Below, in pieces: positions 40,804 to 49,483 of a stretch of DNA of 64,000 nt; within the stretch, counting starts at the first letter, position 1, and every line of letters begins with the position of its first letter. The notes under the pieces are model-generated. The model worked only from the letters and a program-made list of their open reading frames with translations. It ran no database searches and was not told the DNA's origin. The DNA is from Micromonospora tulbaghiae (lineage in GTDB: Bacteria > Actinomycetota > Actinomycetes > Mycobacteriales > Micromonosporaceae), in the NCBI RefSeq assembly GCF_900091605.1, contig NZ_FMCQ01000003.1, positions 184,495-248,494 of the forward strand, given 5' to 3'. The translations under genes were made by a program, and so were the position numbers.

Positions 40804-41685
40804 GTGGATGCGGGGGAGCGGGTCGCGGAGATCTTCGGGCGGGCCGGGTTGCGGGGTTGCCTGCACGTCGTGGACGTGGACGACCCGGCGGGCGGTGAAG
40901 TGGCGCTGCGCGCCGACGAGCAGATCGTCATCGCGTCCATCTTCAAGATCATGCTGGTGCTTGAGTTCGCCCGGCAGGCCGCCGCCGGGCAGCTCGACCC
41001 GACCGAACGGGTGGTGGTCGGTCCCGCCGACCGGCTCGGGGGCTGGGGTGTGGCCGGCTGCGCCGACGACGTCGAGATCTCCCTGCGTGACCTCGCTTAT
41101 CTGGCCATGTCGGTGAGTGACAACACGGCGGCCGACCTTCTGCTGCGGCGGGTCGGCGCGGACGTGCTGCCGATGCTGGCCGCGGAGCTGGACCTGCCGC
41201 GCACCCGGATCGTCGGCGGCCCCCGGCAACTCGCCGAGACGATGCTCTCCGACGTGGGCGCGCGCACCGAGGCGGACTTCGCGCGGATCTTCCCCACCCT
41301 GTCGCCCGAACGGATCCGCGCGATGCGGGTCTTCGACCCCGAGCACACCAGCTCCAGCACCGCCCGCGAGCTGACCCGGCTGCTCCGTCTGGTGTGGCGG
41401 GACGAGGCCGGCCCGGCGCCCGCGTGCGCCATGGTCCGGGAGCTGATGGCACGGCAACTCTTCTGGACCCGGCTGGCCGCCGGCTTCCCACCCGGGGTTC
41501 GGGTCGCCGGGAAGACCGGCACCCTGCCGGGACTGCACCTCGAAGCCGGCGTCGCGGAGTACCCCGACGGTCGCAGGTATGCGATCGCGGTGGCCGTACG
41601 CACCGAACGGCTGGCCGCCCGCCGGATCGACGTGGACCTGGCGATGGGGGAGGCGGCCCGCACCGCCGTCGAGTCGTTGCGCTGA
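40804..41685 (+). CDS. Class A beta-lactamase-like serine hydrolase, no signal peptide
   Basis: 293 residues from GTG 40804. Motifs of class A enzymes: SIFK (S45-K48, nucleophile), SDN (105-107), and KTG (~237-239, AGKTGTLPG). The omega-loop Glu166 equivalent is not obvious: FDPEHTSSSTARELTRLL marks the region, and the deacylating Glu may be in SPERI. There is no signal peptide, so the product appears cytoplasmic, unlike true beta-lactamases. It is divergent from a LysR regulator. A role in degrading another ester/amide substrate, rather than resistance, is likely. Confidence 0.8.
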   Translation: MDAGERVAEIFGRAGLRGCLHVVDVDDPAGGEVALRADEQIVIASIFKIMLVLEFARQAAAGQLDPTERVVVGPADRLGGWGVAGCADDVEISLRDLAYLAMSVSDNTAADLLLRRVGADVLPMLAAELDLPRTRIVGGPRQLAETMLSDVGARTEADFARIFPTLSPERIRAMRVFDPEHTSSSTARELTRLLRLVWRDEAGPAPACAMVRELMARQLFWTRLAAGFPPGVRVAGKTGTLPGLHLEAGVAEYPDGRRYAIAVAVRTERLAARRIDVDLAMGEAARTAVESLR

Positions 41686-41717
41686 TCCAGCTCGGCGCAT
41701 CGGTGCTGAGCTGCGGT

Positions 41718-41738
41718 GATATCGGTTCGGATATCGGT
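41718..41738. promoter_or_regulatory. Direct repeat operator candidate upstream of metallohydrolase
   Basis: gatatcggt occurs at 41718-41726 and again at 41730-41738, a 12-bp period, about 90 bp before the start of the MBL-fold gene. It is AT-richer than its surroundings. A regulator site or promoter element is possible; no factor is assigned. Confidence 0.35.
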
Positions 41739-41826
41739 CGTTGCGCTCGTCGATCTTGGACATCACCGTCAGCCGGGTGATGGGCTGGGCCTACCGATCA
41801 CCGATCCCGAACGGGGAGGACGACAC

Positions 41827-42828
41827 ATGCCCGAGAACCGGCCGTCCGGCTACGCCCGCCGTCGACTTCTGCGCGACACCGCCGTCGGCGCCGCCGCCGT
41901 CACCACCGCCGGACTCGTCGCCGGCACCCCGGCGGGAGCCGCCGGGCGGGGCCCCGTCGCCGCGCCGAGCCGCGCCGCCGGCGGTACGCGACGCGGCGGC
42001 GCGGTGAGTTTCCGCTGGTGGGGCACCTCCGGCTGGCGCATCGACATCGGGGACCGGACGGTGCTCGTCGACCCGTACCTGAGCCGGTACGACACCGGTC
42101 TGTTCCGGAAGGCGTTCAACCCCGGCACCCGGCTGACCGTGGCGGCCGACGTGGTCGACCGGCTCGCCGACCGGGCCGAGAACATCCTGGTCACCCACAC
42201 CCACTGGGACCACTTCAACGACGTGCCGCACATCGCCGCCCGGACCGGCGCCCGCGTCTTCGGCACGCTCACCGCCTACCACCTCGGGCTGGCGTACGAG
42301 TTGCCGGCCGGGCAACTGGCTCCGGTCAAGGGCGGAGAGGTGCTCGACTTCGACGGGTACACGGTGGAGGTGGTCGGCTCGCTGCACAGCCGGAATCCCA
42401 CCTGGTCGATGGCCTTCCCGGGGGTACGGGTCAGCCGGCCGCCCCGTCCGGAGACGATCGCCGACCTGCCCGAGGGCGACACGCTGGCGTACCAGATCCG
42501 GATCGACGGCGGGCCGTCGGTGTTCTTCATGGGTGCCAGCGACTTCGACGAGCGCAAGCTGAGCGGGCTGGCCCCGGACGTCGCGATGGTCGCCTCCGCC
42601 GCCAGTACGTCGACCGCCGACTACGTGCCCCGGCTGATGGCCGCGCTGGGCCGTCCGAAGGTCGTGGTGCCGGTGCACTGGGACAACTTCGAGACGCCGC
42701 TCACCAACCCGCCGACGGTCGCCGACAGCGACCGGGAACGCCTCGACGCCCTCGTCGCCGAGGTGCGCCGGGTCTCGCCGCGCAGCCGCGTGCTGGTGCC
42801 CGAGTACCACACCGCGTACCGGTTCTGA
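41827..42828 (+). CDS. Tat-exported MBL-fold metallohydrolase
   Basis: 333 residues from ATG 41827; GGGAGGA 6 bases upstream decides this start over the upstream frame. Twin-arginine signal: YARRRLLRDTAVGAAAVTTAGLV. The metallo-beta-lactamase motif THTHWDHFND supplies the first zinc ligands, with EVVGSLHSRN, MGASDFDE and VVPVHWDNFE giving the others. The fold matches the UlaG/YtnP-like lactone or phosphodiester hydrolases. Folded export with bound metal explains the Tat signal. Substrate is unknown; convergent with the FkbM gene. Confidence 0.88.
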   Translation: MPENRPSGYARRRLLRDTAVGAAAVTTAGLVAGTPAGAAGRGPVAAPSRAAGGTRRGGAVSFRWWGTSGWRIDIGDRTVLVDPYLSRYDTGLFRKAFNPGTRLTVAADVVDRLADRAENILVTHTHWDHFNDVPHIAARTGARVFGTLTAYHLGLAYELPAGQLAPVKGGEVLDFDGYTVEVVGSLHSRNPTWSMAFPGVRVSRPPRPETIADLPEGDTLAYQIRIDGGPSVFFMGASDFDERKLSGLAPDVAMVASAASTSTADYVPRLMAALGRPKVVVPVHWDNFETPLTNPPTVADSDRERLDALVAEVRRVSPRSRVLVPEYHTAYRF

Positions 42829-42837
42829 CGGCGTCGT

Positions 42838-43599
42838 TCAGGAGGCCGCCAGCCGGGCGTAGACGTCGCCGGAGCGACCGGCCGGGCGGTACGTCTCCAG
42901 CAGGCGCACCAGCTCGGCCGCGTCCAGCCACCGGTCGCTCGCGAACCGCATGGTCTCCACCGGCGAGTAGTTGTAGCGGTAGCCGCCTGCCGTCGCGCCC
43001 AGCCGTTCCACCAGCTTCAACGCGGCCAGCGCGGCGTCGTGCGCGGGCGGCAGGTACTCGAAGGACAGCCCGCGTACCGGACGGCTGAGCCCGGCGAGCA
43101 CGTCGACCTCGAAGCCCTCGACGTCGACCTTGCAGAATGCCGGTACGCCGTGCCGCTCGATCAGGTCGTCCAGCGTCACGACCGGCACCTCGACCGACCG
43201 GTCCCACCGGACACCGGCGAAGCTCGGGTCGGCGGTGACCGACTCGATCCACGACGACGACATGGTGGACACCGTCGGCGTCGCGCTGGACAGCTCCAGC
43301 CGCGCGCTCCCGGACCGCGCACCGACAGCTGTCGGCTCGATCATCACGTCGGCGTCCCGCCCGAAGCCCAGGCGCAGCACCCGCAGGCAGTCGGGCTGCG
43401 GCTCCACAGCGACCACCCGCGCGCCCAGCCGCCGCCAGGTACGCACCCGGCCGCCCACGTGGGCGCCGATGTCGAAGCCGAGGTCGCCGGGGGAGAGGAA
43501 CTGCCCGTAGAGCTGCCGGGCACGCCGGTGCTTGGCCGGCTGACCGTGGTAGACGGCCAGGGAGCGGGTGATCCCCCAGGCCCGAGCGAGCATCGTCAC
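42838..43599 (-). CDS. FkbM-family SAM methyltransferase
   Basis: 253 residues from GTG 43599 (an ATG is 6 bases in). SAM motif I LGFDIGAHVGGRVRTW, then VVAVEPQPDCLRVLRLGF; the FkbM core VTLDDLIERHGVPAFCKVDVEGFEVDVLAGL is the clear family signature. FkbM enzymes O-methylate sugars or polyketide-linked groups. Here the gene lies 7 bp downstream of a sulfatase-fold membrane enzyme, suggesting it modifies a surface polymer made by that operon (inference). No membrane helices. Confidence 0.9.
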   Translation of the reverse strand: MTMLARAWGITRSLAVYHGQPAKHRRARQLYGQFLSPGDLGFDIGAHVGGRVRTWRRLGARVVAVEPQPDCLRVLRLGFGRDADVMIEPTAVGARSGSARLELSSATPTVSTMSSSWIESVTADPSFAGVRWDRSVEVPVVTLDDLIERHGVPAFCKVDVEGFEVDVLAGLSRPVRGLSFEYLPPAHDAALAALKLVERLGATAGGYRYNYSPVETMRFASDRWLDAAELVRLLETYRPAGRSGDVYARLAAS

Positions 43600-43606
43600 G
43601 ACATCC

Positions 43607-45313
43607 CTAACTGTGAGTGGTGGACTTCGGTCCGAACGCGTTCAGGAACCGGTCGCGGAACGACTCCATCGGCCAGACCGGGGCCTGCGGGCCGGGGTTG
43701 AGGCCGTCCTGCCAGCCCCACCCGCCGATCCGGTCGAGCACGGCCGGGTCCTTCGCGACGACTGTGATCGGCACGTCCTTGCCGGCGCCCTCACCGGTGA
43801 CCGCGCGGGCCGGCTGGTGGTCGCCGAGGAACACGAGCACCAGATTCTCGTCGCCGTACCGCTGGACGTAGGAGATGAGCGTGCGCAGCGAGTACACGAC
43901 GGCCCGCCGGTACGCCTCCCGGGTGCCCTCCGCCGAGCGGTCGGCGCGCGCGGTCCCCTTGTACACCGAGCCGTCGCCGACGTCGTCCCAGTCGACCAGC
44001 GGCGGTACCGGCGTCCACGGCACGTGGCTGGACAGCAACGGGATCTCGGCCATCACCGGGGCGTGCCCGGGTCCGCGTTCGCGGCGCTGGAACGTCGACA
44101 GCGTGTACTGGTCCGGCGGTGAGGAGAAGCTGAACAGCGGCCCCCGGTAGCCGAGTTCCTTCATGCCGTACACCTGGTCCGGGGAGAAGAATTCGGCCTC
44201 CGGCCAGGCCCGGGTGAGCGCCGGCATGACCAGCGTGGTGCGCCAGCCGGCGCGCTTGAACGCGCCGTTGAGGGTCAGGTGGTCGCTGCGGACCAGGTTG
44301 GTGTAGCGCAACTGGTTGTCCGTCCGGATGCCGCTCATCAGCGTGGCGTGCGCGAGCCAGCTCCCGCCGCCGGTGGTGGACGAGGTGAGGAACGCGCTGC
44401 GGCTGCCGTATCCGGCCGCGCGCAACTGCCGGGTTCCCTCGTCCAGGACGGCGTCCACCTCCGGCGCGAGGTCCGGATCCTCCAGCGCGACCCGGCCGTA
44501 GCTCTCCACGAACGTGAACAGCACGTCCTTGCCGCGCAACGCGGTCAGCAACTGCTCGCCCGGCACGTTCTGGAACGGGTCGCCGGCGAGCTGGGTGTTG
44601 AGCGTCTCCTGGTCGTTGAGGCCCGCCCGTACCTGCCGCCCTCGGTCGTAGAGACCGGCCGCGACCGTGTCGGCGGCGACCGGGACGCCCGGCACGATCT
44701 GCGCGCCGAGCACGGCGCAGACCACCCAGGCGGCGGCGAACGCGGTGGTCGCGCGCGCGGTCACCACCCGGTGGCCGGCCACGACCCGGGTCAGCCGCCG
44801 CACCGACAGCGTCACCAGCAGCGGTACGGCGAGGACGGCGACCACCGCCAGCGCCACAGCGCCCACCTCGGCGGCGCGACCGTACGACTCGGACAGGAAC
44901 TCCGCGCCCGCGCCGAGGAACGTCCAGTCGGCGATCAGGTCGAAGGGGCGGTCCAGGACCAGCGAGAACCCGAGGTCGGTGACCTTGAGGACGAGGACCA
45001 GGCCGAGCAGCGCGCCGAGAATCGTGGCCACCACCCGGCGCGGACGTGCCGGCAGGACCAGCAGCAGGGCGACGGCGATCAGCCCTTCCACCGGGATGCG
45101 CAGGAACGCGCCCGGGCCGAACTCGTTGACGTCGCTCGGCGCGACGAGTGCCACCAGCACGAGCGCGGCGGCGAGCGCGGTGACCGTGGCGGTGAGCACC
45201 CGCCGGAACCGCCGTCCGCCGGACGCCGCGATGCCGTCGGTGGTCGTGCCGTTGTTCGCGGTGCCGATCGGGGCGTCGTCGTCGCCGTCCGTCCGGCGGG
45301 ACGCGTCGGTCAC
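43607..45313 (-). CDS. Membrane sulfatase-fold protein, LtaS-like
   Basis: 568 residues from GTG 45313; the longer upstream frame belongs to the neighbouring gene's shadow. About five N-terminal membrane helices (residues ~38-215) precede an extracellular alkaline-phosphatase/sulfatase domain: DVLFTFVESYGRVALEDP, the probable nucleophile region SSTTGGGSWLAHATLMSG, and metal-ligand LVLVFLGDHQPA. This plan is that of LTA synthase-like glycerol-phosphate or phosphoethanolamine transferases. Its GTG overlaps the stop of the CDP-alcohol transferase (4 bp), so both act in one pathway. Exact transfer reaction is unknown. Confidence 0.85.
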   Translation of the reverse strand: MTDASRRTDGDDDAPIGTANNGTTTDGIAASGGRRFRRVLTATVTALAAALVLVALVAPSDVNEFGPGAFLRIPVEGLIAVALLLVLPARPRRVVATILGALLGLVLVLKVTDLGFSLVLDRPFDLIADWTFLGAGAEFLSESYGRAAEVGAVALAVVAVLAVPLLVTLSVRRLTRVVAGHRVVTARATTAFAAAWVVCAVLGAQIVPGVPVAADTVAAGLYDRGRQVRAGLNDQETLNTQLAGDPFQNVPGEQLLTALRGKDVLFTFVESYGRVALEDPDLAPEVDAVLDEGTRQLRAAGYGSRSAFLTSSTTGGGSWLAHATLMSGIRTDNQLRYTNLVRSDHLTLNGAFKRAGWRTTLVMPALTRAWPEAEFFSPDQVYGMKELGYRGPLFSFSSPPDQYTLSTFQRRERGPGHAPVMAEIPLLSSHVPWTPVPPLVDWDDVGDGSVYKGTARADRSAEGTREAYRRAVVYSLRTLISYVQRYGDENLVLVFLGDHQPARAVTGEGAGKDVPITVVAKDPAVLDRIGGWGWQDGLNPGPQAPVWPMESFRDRFLNAFGPKSTTHS

Positions 45314-46131
45314 CGCTGCCGCCCGCCGACCTCGGCGGGCTGGCGCGCGATCCGCACGCCCGGTGTCCACTCGGGCCGGTGACCCGCCGGCGCGGGGGAG
45401 ACCGGCGCGGCCGGGAGCGCCACCGGGCGCGGTGCCGGCCGTGCGCCGTGCCGCCACAACCAGCCGACGTCACGGCCGAACGACTCGACGAGCATCGCGA
45501 GCGCGCCGAGAAGCACCGCGACTGCGAGTGGCCGGGGCAGGACGCCCGCCGCCACCACCGCCAGCACGATGCCCTGCGTGGCGGCGACCACCTTGCGCCA
45601 GTAGCGCGGCGGCAGCGAGCCGCGCATCCACGGCAGCACCCAGCCGGCGGCGACGAAGACGTACCGCATCGCGCCGATCACCAGCACCCAGGCGCCCACC
45701 TGGTCGGCGACGTACCCGCAGAGGACCAGGACGAGGAAGGAGTCGACCTCCATGTCGAACCGGGCGCCCAGCGCACTCACCGTCCCGGTACGCCGGGCCA
45801 CCTGCCCGTCGACCCAGTCGAGCGACAGCGCCACGGCGCTCAGCACGACCAGGACCGGCACCGCGATCGGCTCGCGGAACGAGTCGACAGTCAACGCGGC
45901 CACGCCGCCGGCGAGCGTCGCCCGGGTGAGCGTCACCCAGTCGGCCGGCCCGAGCCGGTCCGCACCCGAGCGGCGCAGCCCGTATCCGAGCGCCGCGACC
46001 ATCACCACCCCGAAGAGCAGACCGGCCAGCCAGCCGTACGCGCTCAGGCCGACCGTGCCGGCCAGGGCCGCGAGTACGCCGACCTGGAGAATCGCCCCCG
46101 CGAATGGATCAGTTCGAAGTGCGGACACCAT
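45310..46131 (-). CDS. CDP-alcohol phosphatidyltransferase
   Basis: 273 residues from ATG 46131 (MVSALRTDPFAG); an in-frame GTG at 46158 is an alternative. The hallmark DG(x)2AR(x)8G(x)3D(x)3D appears as LDWVDGQVARRTGTVSALGARFDMEVDSF, fully conserved, so it should transfer a phospho-alcohol from CDP-diacylglycerol or another CDP-alcohol. Six membrane helices surround it. It heads the three-gene envelope unit, overlapping the sulfatase-fold gene by 4 bp. Product could be a phospholipid or a polymer phosphate donor. Confidence 0.88.
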   Translation of the reverse strand: MVSALRTDPFAGAILQVGVLAALAGTVGLSAYGWLAGLLFGVVMVAALGYGLRRSGADRLGPADWVTLTRATLAGGVAALTVDSFREPIAVPVLVVLSAVALSLDWVDGQVARRTGTVSALGARFDMEVDSFLVLVLCGYVADQVGAWVLVIGAMRYVFVAAGWVLPWMRGSLPPRYWRKVVAATQGIVLAVVAAGVLPRPLAVAVLLGALAMLVESFGRDVGWLWRHGARPAPRPVALPAAPVSPAPAGHRPEWTPGVRIARQPAEVGGRQR

Positions 46132-46261
46132 GCCTCCGAGGTAGACGTCACGAACCACACCTGTGTACGGAGAACATGCCCGAACGGTTCGTTCTGATAC
46201 CGGAAACGCGCCAGCAGAAGTGGCGGCATCAGCAGCTCCGCGCGCTTGTTCGCTTGCACGT

Positions 46262-46273
46262 AAGTACGTACTT
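46262..46273. promoter_or_regulatory. Palindromic operator upstream of winged-helix regulator
   Basis: aagtacgtactt is a perfect 12-bp palindrome 17 bp before the GTG of the regulator at 46290, followed by a half-site ccgtact. It is AT-rich relative to the genome and lies in the divergent region toward the CDP-alcohol transferase. Autoregulation by the adjacent ArsR-like protein is the likely role. Confidence 0.55.
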
Positions 46274-46289
46274 CCGTACTCTCGCTGCC

Positions 46290-46802
46290 GTGGCAAGCGT
46301 GGAGGAACGGCTCGCGGCCCTGGAGACGCAGGTGGCCCGGCTGGTCGGGGAGCGGGACGCCGGAGCCGGCGCGACGACCGGTGAGGTCGCGCCGGGCGAT
46401 GCCCTCTGGGCACTCGGCGGCCTGAAGCAGCGAATTCCCGCCGGCGGCGCCGGCGCGGTGCTCTACACCGGCACCGTCCGCACCGGGGACCGGAACTACG
46501 ACTGGCAGTACGGCGCCACAGTCGACGACCTGCTCGACGACGACTGGCCGGCACTGGCCGGCACGCTCACCGCGCTGGCGCATCCGGTGCGACTCCGGCT
46601 GCTGCGCGAGATCCTCGGCGGGCGGCACGGCACCGCCGAACTGGCCGGCCTCGACGGGATCGGCACCACCGGTCAGCTCCATCACCACCTGCGGCAACTC
46701 GCCGCCGCCGGCTGGCTGCGCAGTGGTGCCCGCGGGCGCTACGACATACCGCCCGAGCGGGTGGTACCGCTGCTGGCCATCCTCACCGCCGCCCGCCGTT
46801 GA
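46290..46802 (+). CDS. ArsR/winged-helix transcriptional regulator
   Basis: 170 residues from GTG 46290 (VASVEERLAALETQVARL); the earlier ATG at 46104 overlaps the divergent gene and the operator, so it is not used. An N-terminal coiled coil (heptad-like LAALETQVARLVG) is followed by a winged helix: LTALAHPVRLRLLREILGG, STAELAGLDGIGTTGQLHHHLRQLAAAGWL and the wing RSGARGRYDIPPERV. No Cys metal ligands as in true ArsR. The palindrome just upstream and the serine-hydrolase gene 32 bp downstream suggest it controls both. Confidence 0.85.
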   Translation: MASVEERLAALETQVARLVGERDAGAGATTGEVAPGDALWALGGLKQRIPAGGAGAVLYTGTVRTGDRNYDWQYGATVDDLLDDDWPALAGTLTALAHPVRLRLLREILGGRHGTAELAGLDGIGTTGQLHHHLRQLAAAGWLRSGARGRYDIPPERVVPLLAILTAARR

Positions 46803-46834
46803 CCCGGCCGGCCACTTCGACGGAAGGCAGCCCC

Positions 46835-47929
46835 ATGCGTACCCCGATCGTTCTCGCCGTCGCCGCCGGCCTCGCCGCCTCGGCCGTGGCGGCGGTCCGG
46901 AAGCCCCGGCCGCCGCGACTGGGCCCGCAGCAGACCGGCGACGCGGACCTGGCCGCGACCGTCCGCGCCGCCGTCGACGACCCCGAGGGACTGCGCGGCC
47001 TCGCGGTGGCGGTGGTCGAGGGCGACCGGGTCCGCGTCGCGGGCCTCGGCGACCGGGCCCGCGGCGAGCCGGCCGTCGAACCGGGCACGCCGTTCGAGAT
47101 CGGCTCGATCGCCAAGCCGCTCACCGGGATGCTCCTGGCCCGGCAGGTGGCGGCCGGTGCGGTCGACCCCGACGACCGGCTGGCCGCCGTCCTGCCCGGC
47201 GTGACCGGTCCGGCCGGCGACGTCACGCTCGCCGAACTCGCCAGTCACCGGGCCGGGCTGCCCAGGCTGGCCCTCGACTCCACGGGTGCGACGATCCGCA
47301 CGTGGTGGGCGGCGTCCACGGCCGGGAACGCGTACGCCGGCTACGACGTGGACCGGATCGTCGCCGTCGCCGCGAACACCGAGCCGGGCGGAGACCGCGG
47401 CGCCGTCTCCTACTCGAACTTCGGCGCGGCACTGCTCGGCCAGGCGCTGGCGGCCCGGGCCGGCGTCGGCTACCCGGAACTGCTGCGGCGGGAGGTGCTG
47501 GGTCCACTGGGCATGGCCGGCACCCTGGTCGCCACCGACGCCGGGCACCTGCCGGCCGGGAGGGCCGAGGGCGCCACCGCCGCCGGCCGGGCCGCCGATC
47601 CGTGGCTGGGCGCGGGCTACGCGCCGGCCGGTGTCGGGATCTGGTCCACGGCCGAGGACCTGGCCCGGCTCACCGCCGCGATGCTCGCCGGCACCGCCCC
47701 CGGCGCCGACGCGGCCACGCCCCGCTTCGACGCCGGGGAAGACCGCCGGATCGGGTACGGCTGGTTCACCAGCCGGCACGGCGACCGGGAGATCGTCTGG
47801 CACGACGGGGGAACCGCCGGCTTCCGGGCGGTCCTGGGCTTCGACCGGGCCGCCGGCCGGGGCGTGGTGGTGCTCGGCAACACCACACGCGACGTGGACC
47901 CGATCGGCCTGCGACTGCTCGACGTCTGA
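46835..47929 (+). CDS. Class C beta-lactamase-like serine hydrolase
   Basis: 364 residues from ATG 46835 (GGAAGG upstream). A signal-anchor-like start (MRTPIVLAVAAGLAASAVAA) precedes the penicillin-binding fold: SIAK nucleophile motif (S91-K94), YSN (~193-195) and the third motif WHDGGTAGF (~321-329; HDG in place of KTG). These three motifs define the class C/esterase/D-aminopeptidase family. With the ArsR-like regulator directly upstream it is probably a regulated periplasm-facing hydrolase. Whether it is a lactamase, esterase or peptidase cannot be read. Confidence 0.88.
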   Translation: MRTPIVLAVAAGLAASAVAAVRKPRPPRLGPQQTGDADLAATVRAAVDDPEGLRGLAVAVVEGDRVRVAGLGDRARGEPAVEPGTPFEIGSIAKPLTGMLLARQVAAGAVDPDDRLAAVLPGVTGPAGDVTLAELASHRAGLPRLALDSTGATIRTWWAASTAGNAYAGYDVDRIVAVAANTEPGGDRGAVSYSNFGAALLGQALAARAGVGYPELLRREVLGPLGMAGTLVATDAGHLPAGRAEGATAAGRAADPWLGAGYAPAGVGIWSTAEDLARLTAAMLAGTAPGADAATPRFDAGEDRRIGYGWFTSRHGDREIVWHDGGTAGFRAVLGFDRAAGRGVVVLGNTTRDVDPIGLRLLDV

Positions 47930-47940
47930 GGCGACGCGGG

Positions 47941-49362
47941 TCAGCGGGCCCGGTCGGTGGTGTCCTCGTCGCGCCGGGCCAGCGCCGAACGGCGGTAGCC
48001 GTACAGCGCGTAGACGACCGCGCCGAGCAGGAACCAGACGCCGAACCGCAGCCACGTCACCGGGTCGAGGAACGTGATCAGCCAGATCGAGAAGATCACG
48101 CCGAGTGCCGGCACCACGGGCATACCGGGGAGACGGAACGTACGCGGCGCGTCCGGGCGGCGGTAGCGCAGCACGATCACCGCGACGCACACCACCACGA
48201 ACGCGAGCAGGATGCCGATGTTCGTCAGCTCGGCGGCCTGCCGGATCGGCAGGAACCCGGCGATCAGCGCCGAGCCGACGCCGACGATCCAGGTGACCCG
48301 GGTGGGCACCCGGCGGACCGGGTGCACCTTGGCGAACCAGCCGGGCAGCAGCCCGTCCCGGCTCATCGAGAACCACACCCGGGTCACGCCGAGCATGAAC
48401 GTGAACATCACGGTGAGGATGCCGATGATCGCCCCGACCGCGATCACACTGGCCAGCCCGGAGAGCCCGACCGAGGCGAACGCGGAGGAGAAGCCGCTCT
48501 CCGGGTCGATGTCCCGGTAGTTCTGCATGCCGGTGAGCACCAGCGTGGCCAGCACGTAGAGCACCATCGAGACGACCAGCGACCAGATGATCGCCTTCGG
48601 CATGTGCCGCCGGGCGTCCCGCGACTCCTCCGCGGCGGTGCTCATCGCGTCGTACCCGAAGACCGCGAAGAAGACAGTGGCCGCGCCGGTGATCGCGCCA
48701 CCGACGCCGAACGGGAAGAACGGCGAGTAGTTGGCGGTCTTCACGTGGAAGAAGCCGACCACGATCACCAGCAGCACGACGGCGACCTTGAGGCCCACCA
48801 CGAACGTCTCGAACCGCGCGGCCGCCCTGATGCCCCGGGTCAGCAGGAACGCGATGAGCAGGCAGAGCACCACAGCGAACAGGTCCACCCGGTGCCCGTC
48901 GCCGGTGCCCGGCGCGCCGAGCATCCAGGCCGGCAGGTCCGCGCCCAACTCGTTGACCAGGAAGCCGAAGTAGCCGGAGATGCCGATCGCCACGACGGCG
49001 ACGATCGCCGTGTACTCCAGCAGCAGGTCCCAGCCGATGAACCAGCCGACCGCCTCGCCCAGCACCGCGTACCCGTAGGTGTAGGCCGACCCGGCCTTGG
49101 GGATCATGCCGGCGAACTCCGCGTACGACAGCGCGGCGGCGGCGCTGGCCAGGCCGGCGATCAGGAACGACACCAGCACGGCCGGGCCGGCTGTCTCGTT
49201 CGCCACCGCCCCGGCCAGCGCGAAGATGCCCGCGCCGATGATGCCCCCGACCCCGATCGCGGTGAGCTGCCACAACCCCAGCTCGCGGGAGAGGCCCTCG
49301 TCGGTCTCGTCGGCGATCTGCTCGACCGGCTTGCGCCGGAAGATGCCCTGTCCCACCGCCAT
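47941..49362 (-). CDS. APC-family amino acid permease (CAT-type)
   Basis: 473 residues from ATG 49362 with GGGAGGG upstream. About 12 membrane helices; the cationic-amino-acid-transporter signature LGLWQLTAIGVGGIIGAGIFALAG is at ~27-50, with AALSYAEFAGMIPKAGSAYTYGYAVLGE and TVFFAVFGYDAMSTAAEE further on. This is the YfnA/CAT group, proton-coupled amino acid uptake. The last residues are charged (RRDEDTTDRAR). It is convergent with the serine hydrolase (11-bp gap). Specific amino acid is unknown. Confidence 0.92.
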   Translation of the reverse strand: MAVGQGIFRRKPVEQIADETDEGLSRELGLWQLTAIGVGGIIGAGIFALAGAVANETAGPAVLVSFLIAGLASAAAALSYAEFAGMIPKAGSAYTYGYAVLGEAVGWFIGWDLLLEYTAIVAVVAIGISGYFGFLVNELGADLPAWMLGAPGTGDGHRVDLFAVVLCLLIAFLLTRGIRAAARFETFVVGLKVAVVLLVIVVGFFHVKTANYSPFFPFGVGGAITGAATVFFAVFGYDAMSTAAEESRDARRHMPKAIIWSLVVSMVLYVLATLVLTGMQNYRDIDPESGFSSAFASVGLSGLASVIAVGAIIGILTVMFTFMLGVTRVWFSMSRDGLLPGWFAKVHPVRRVPTRVTWIVGVGSALIAGFLPIRQAAELTNIGILLAFVVVCVAVIVLRYRRPDAPRTFRLPGMPVVPALGVIFSIWLITFLDPVTWLRFGVWFLLGAVVYALYGYRRSALARRDEDTTDRAR

Positions 49363-49483
49363 GCCGGTCCCTCCCCGTCGCTCGCGTCATACCGCCCGGG
49401 GCCACCGCGTCCGACGAGCCGCGACCCCGTGCCATGGACGAACGTAAATCCTATGCGCGAAGATCGCAGCGCGACGGCGGCGC

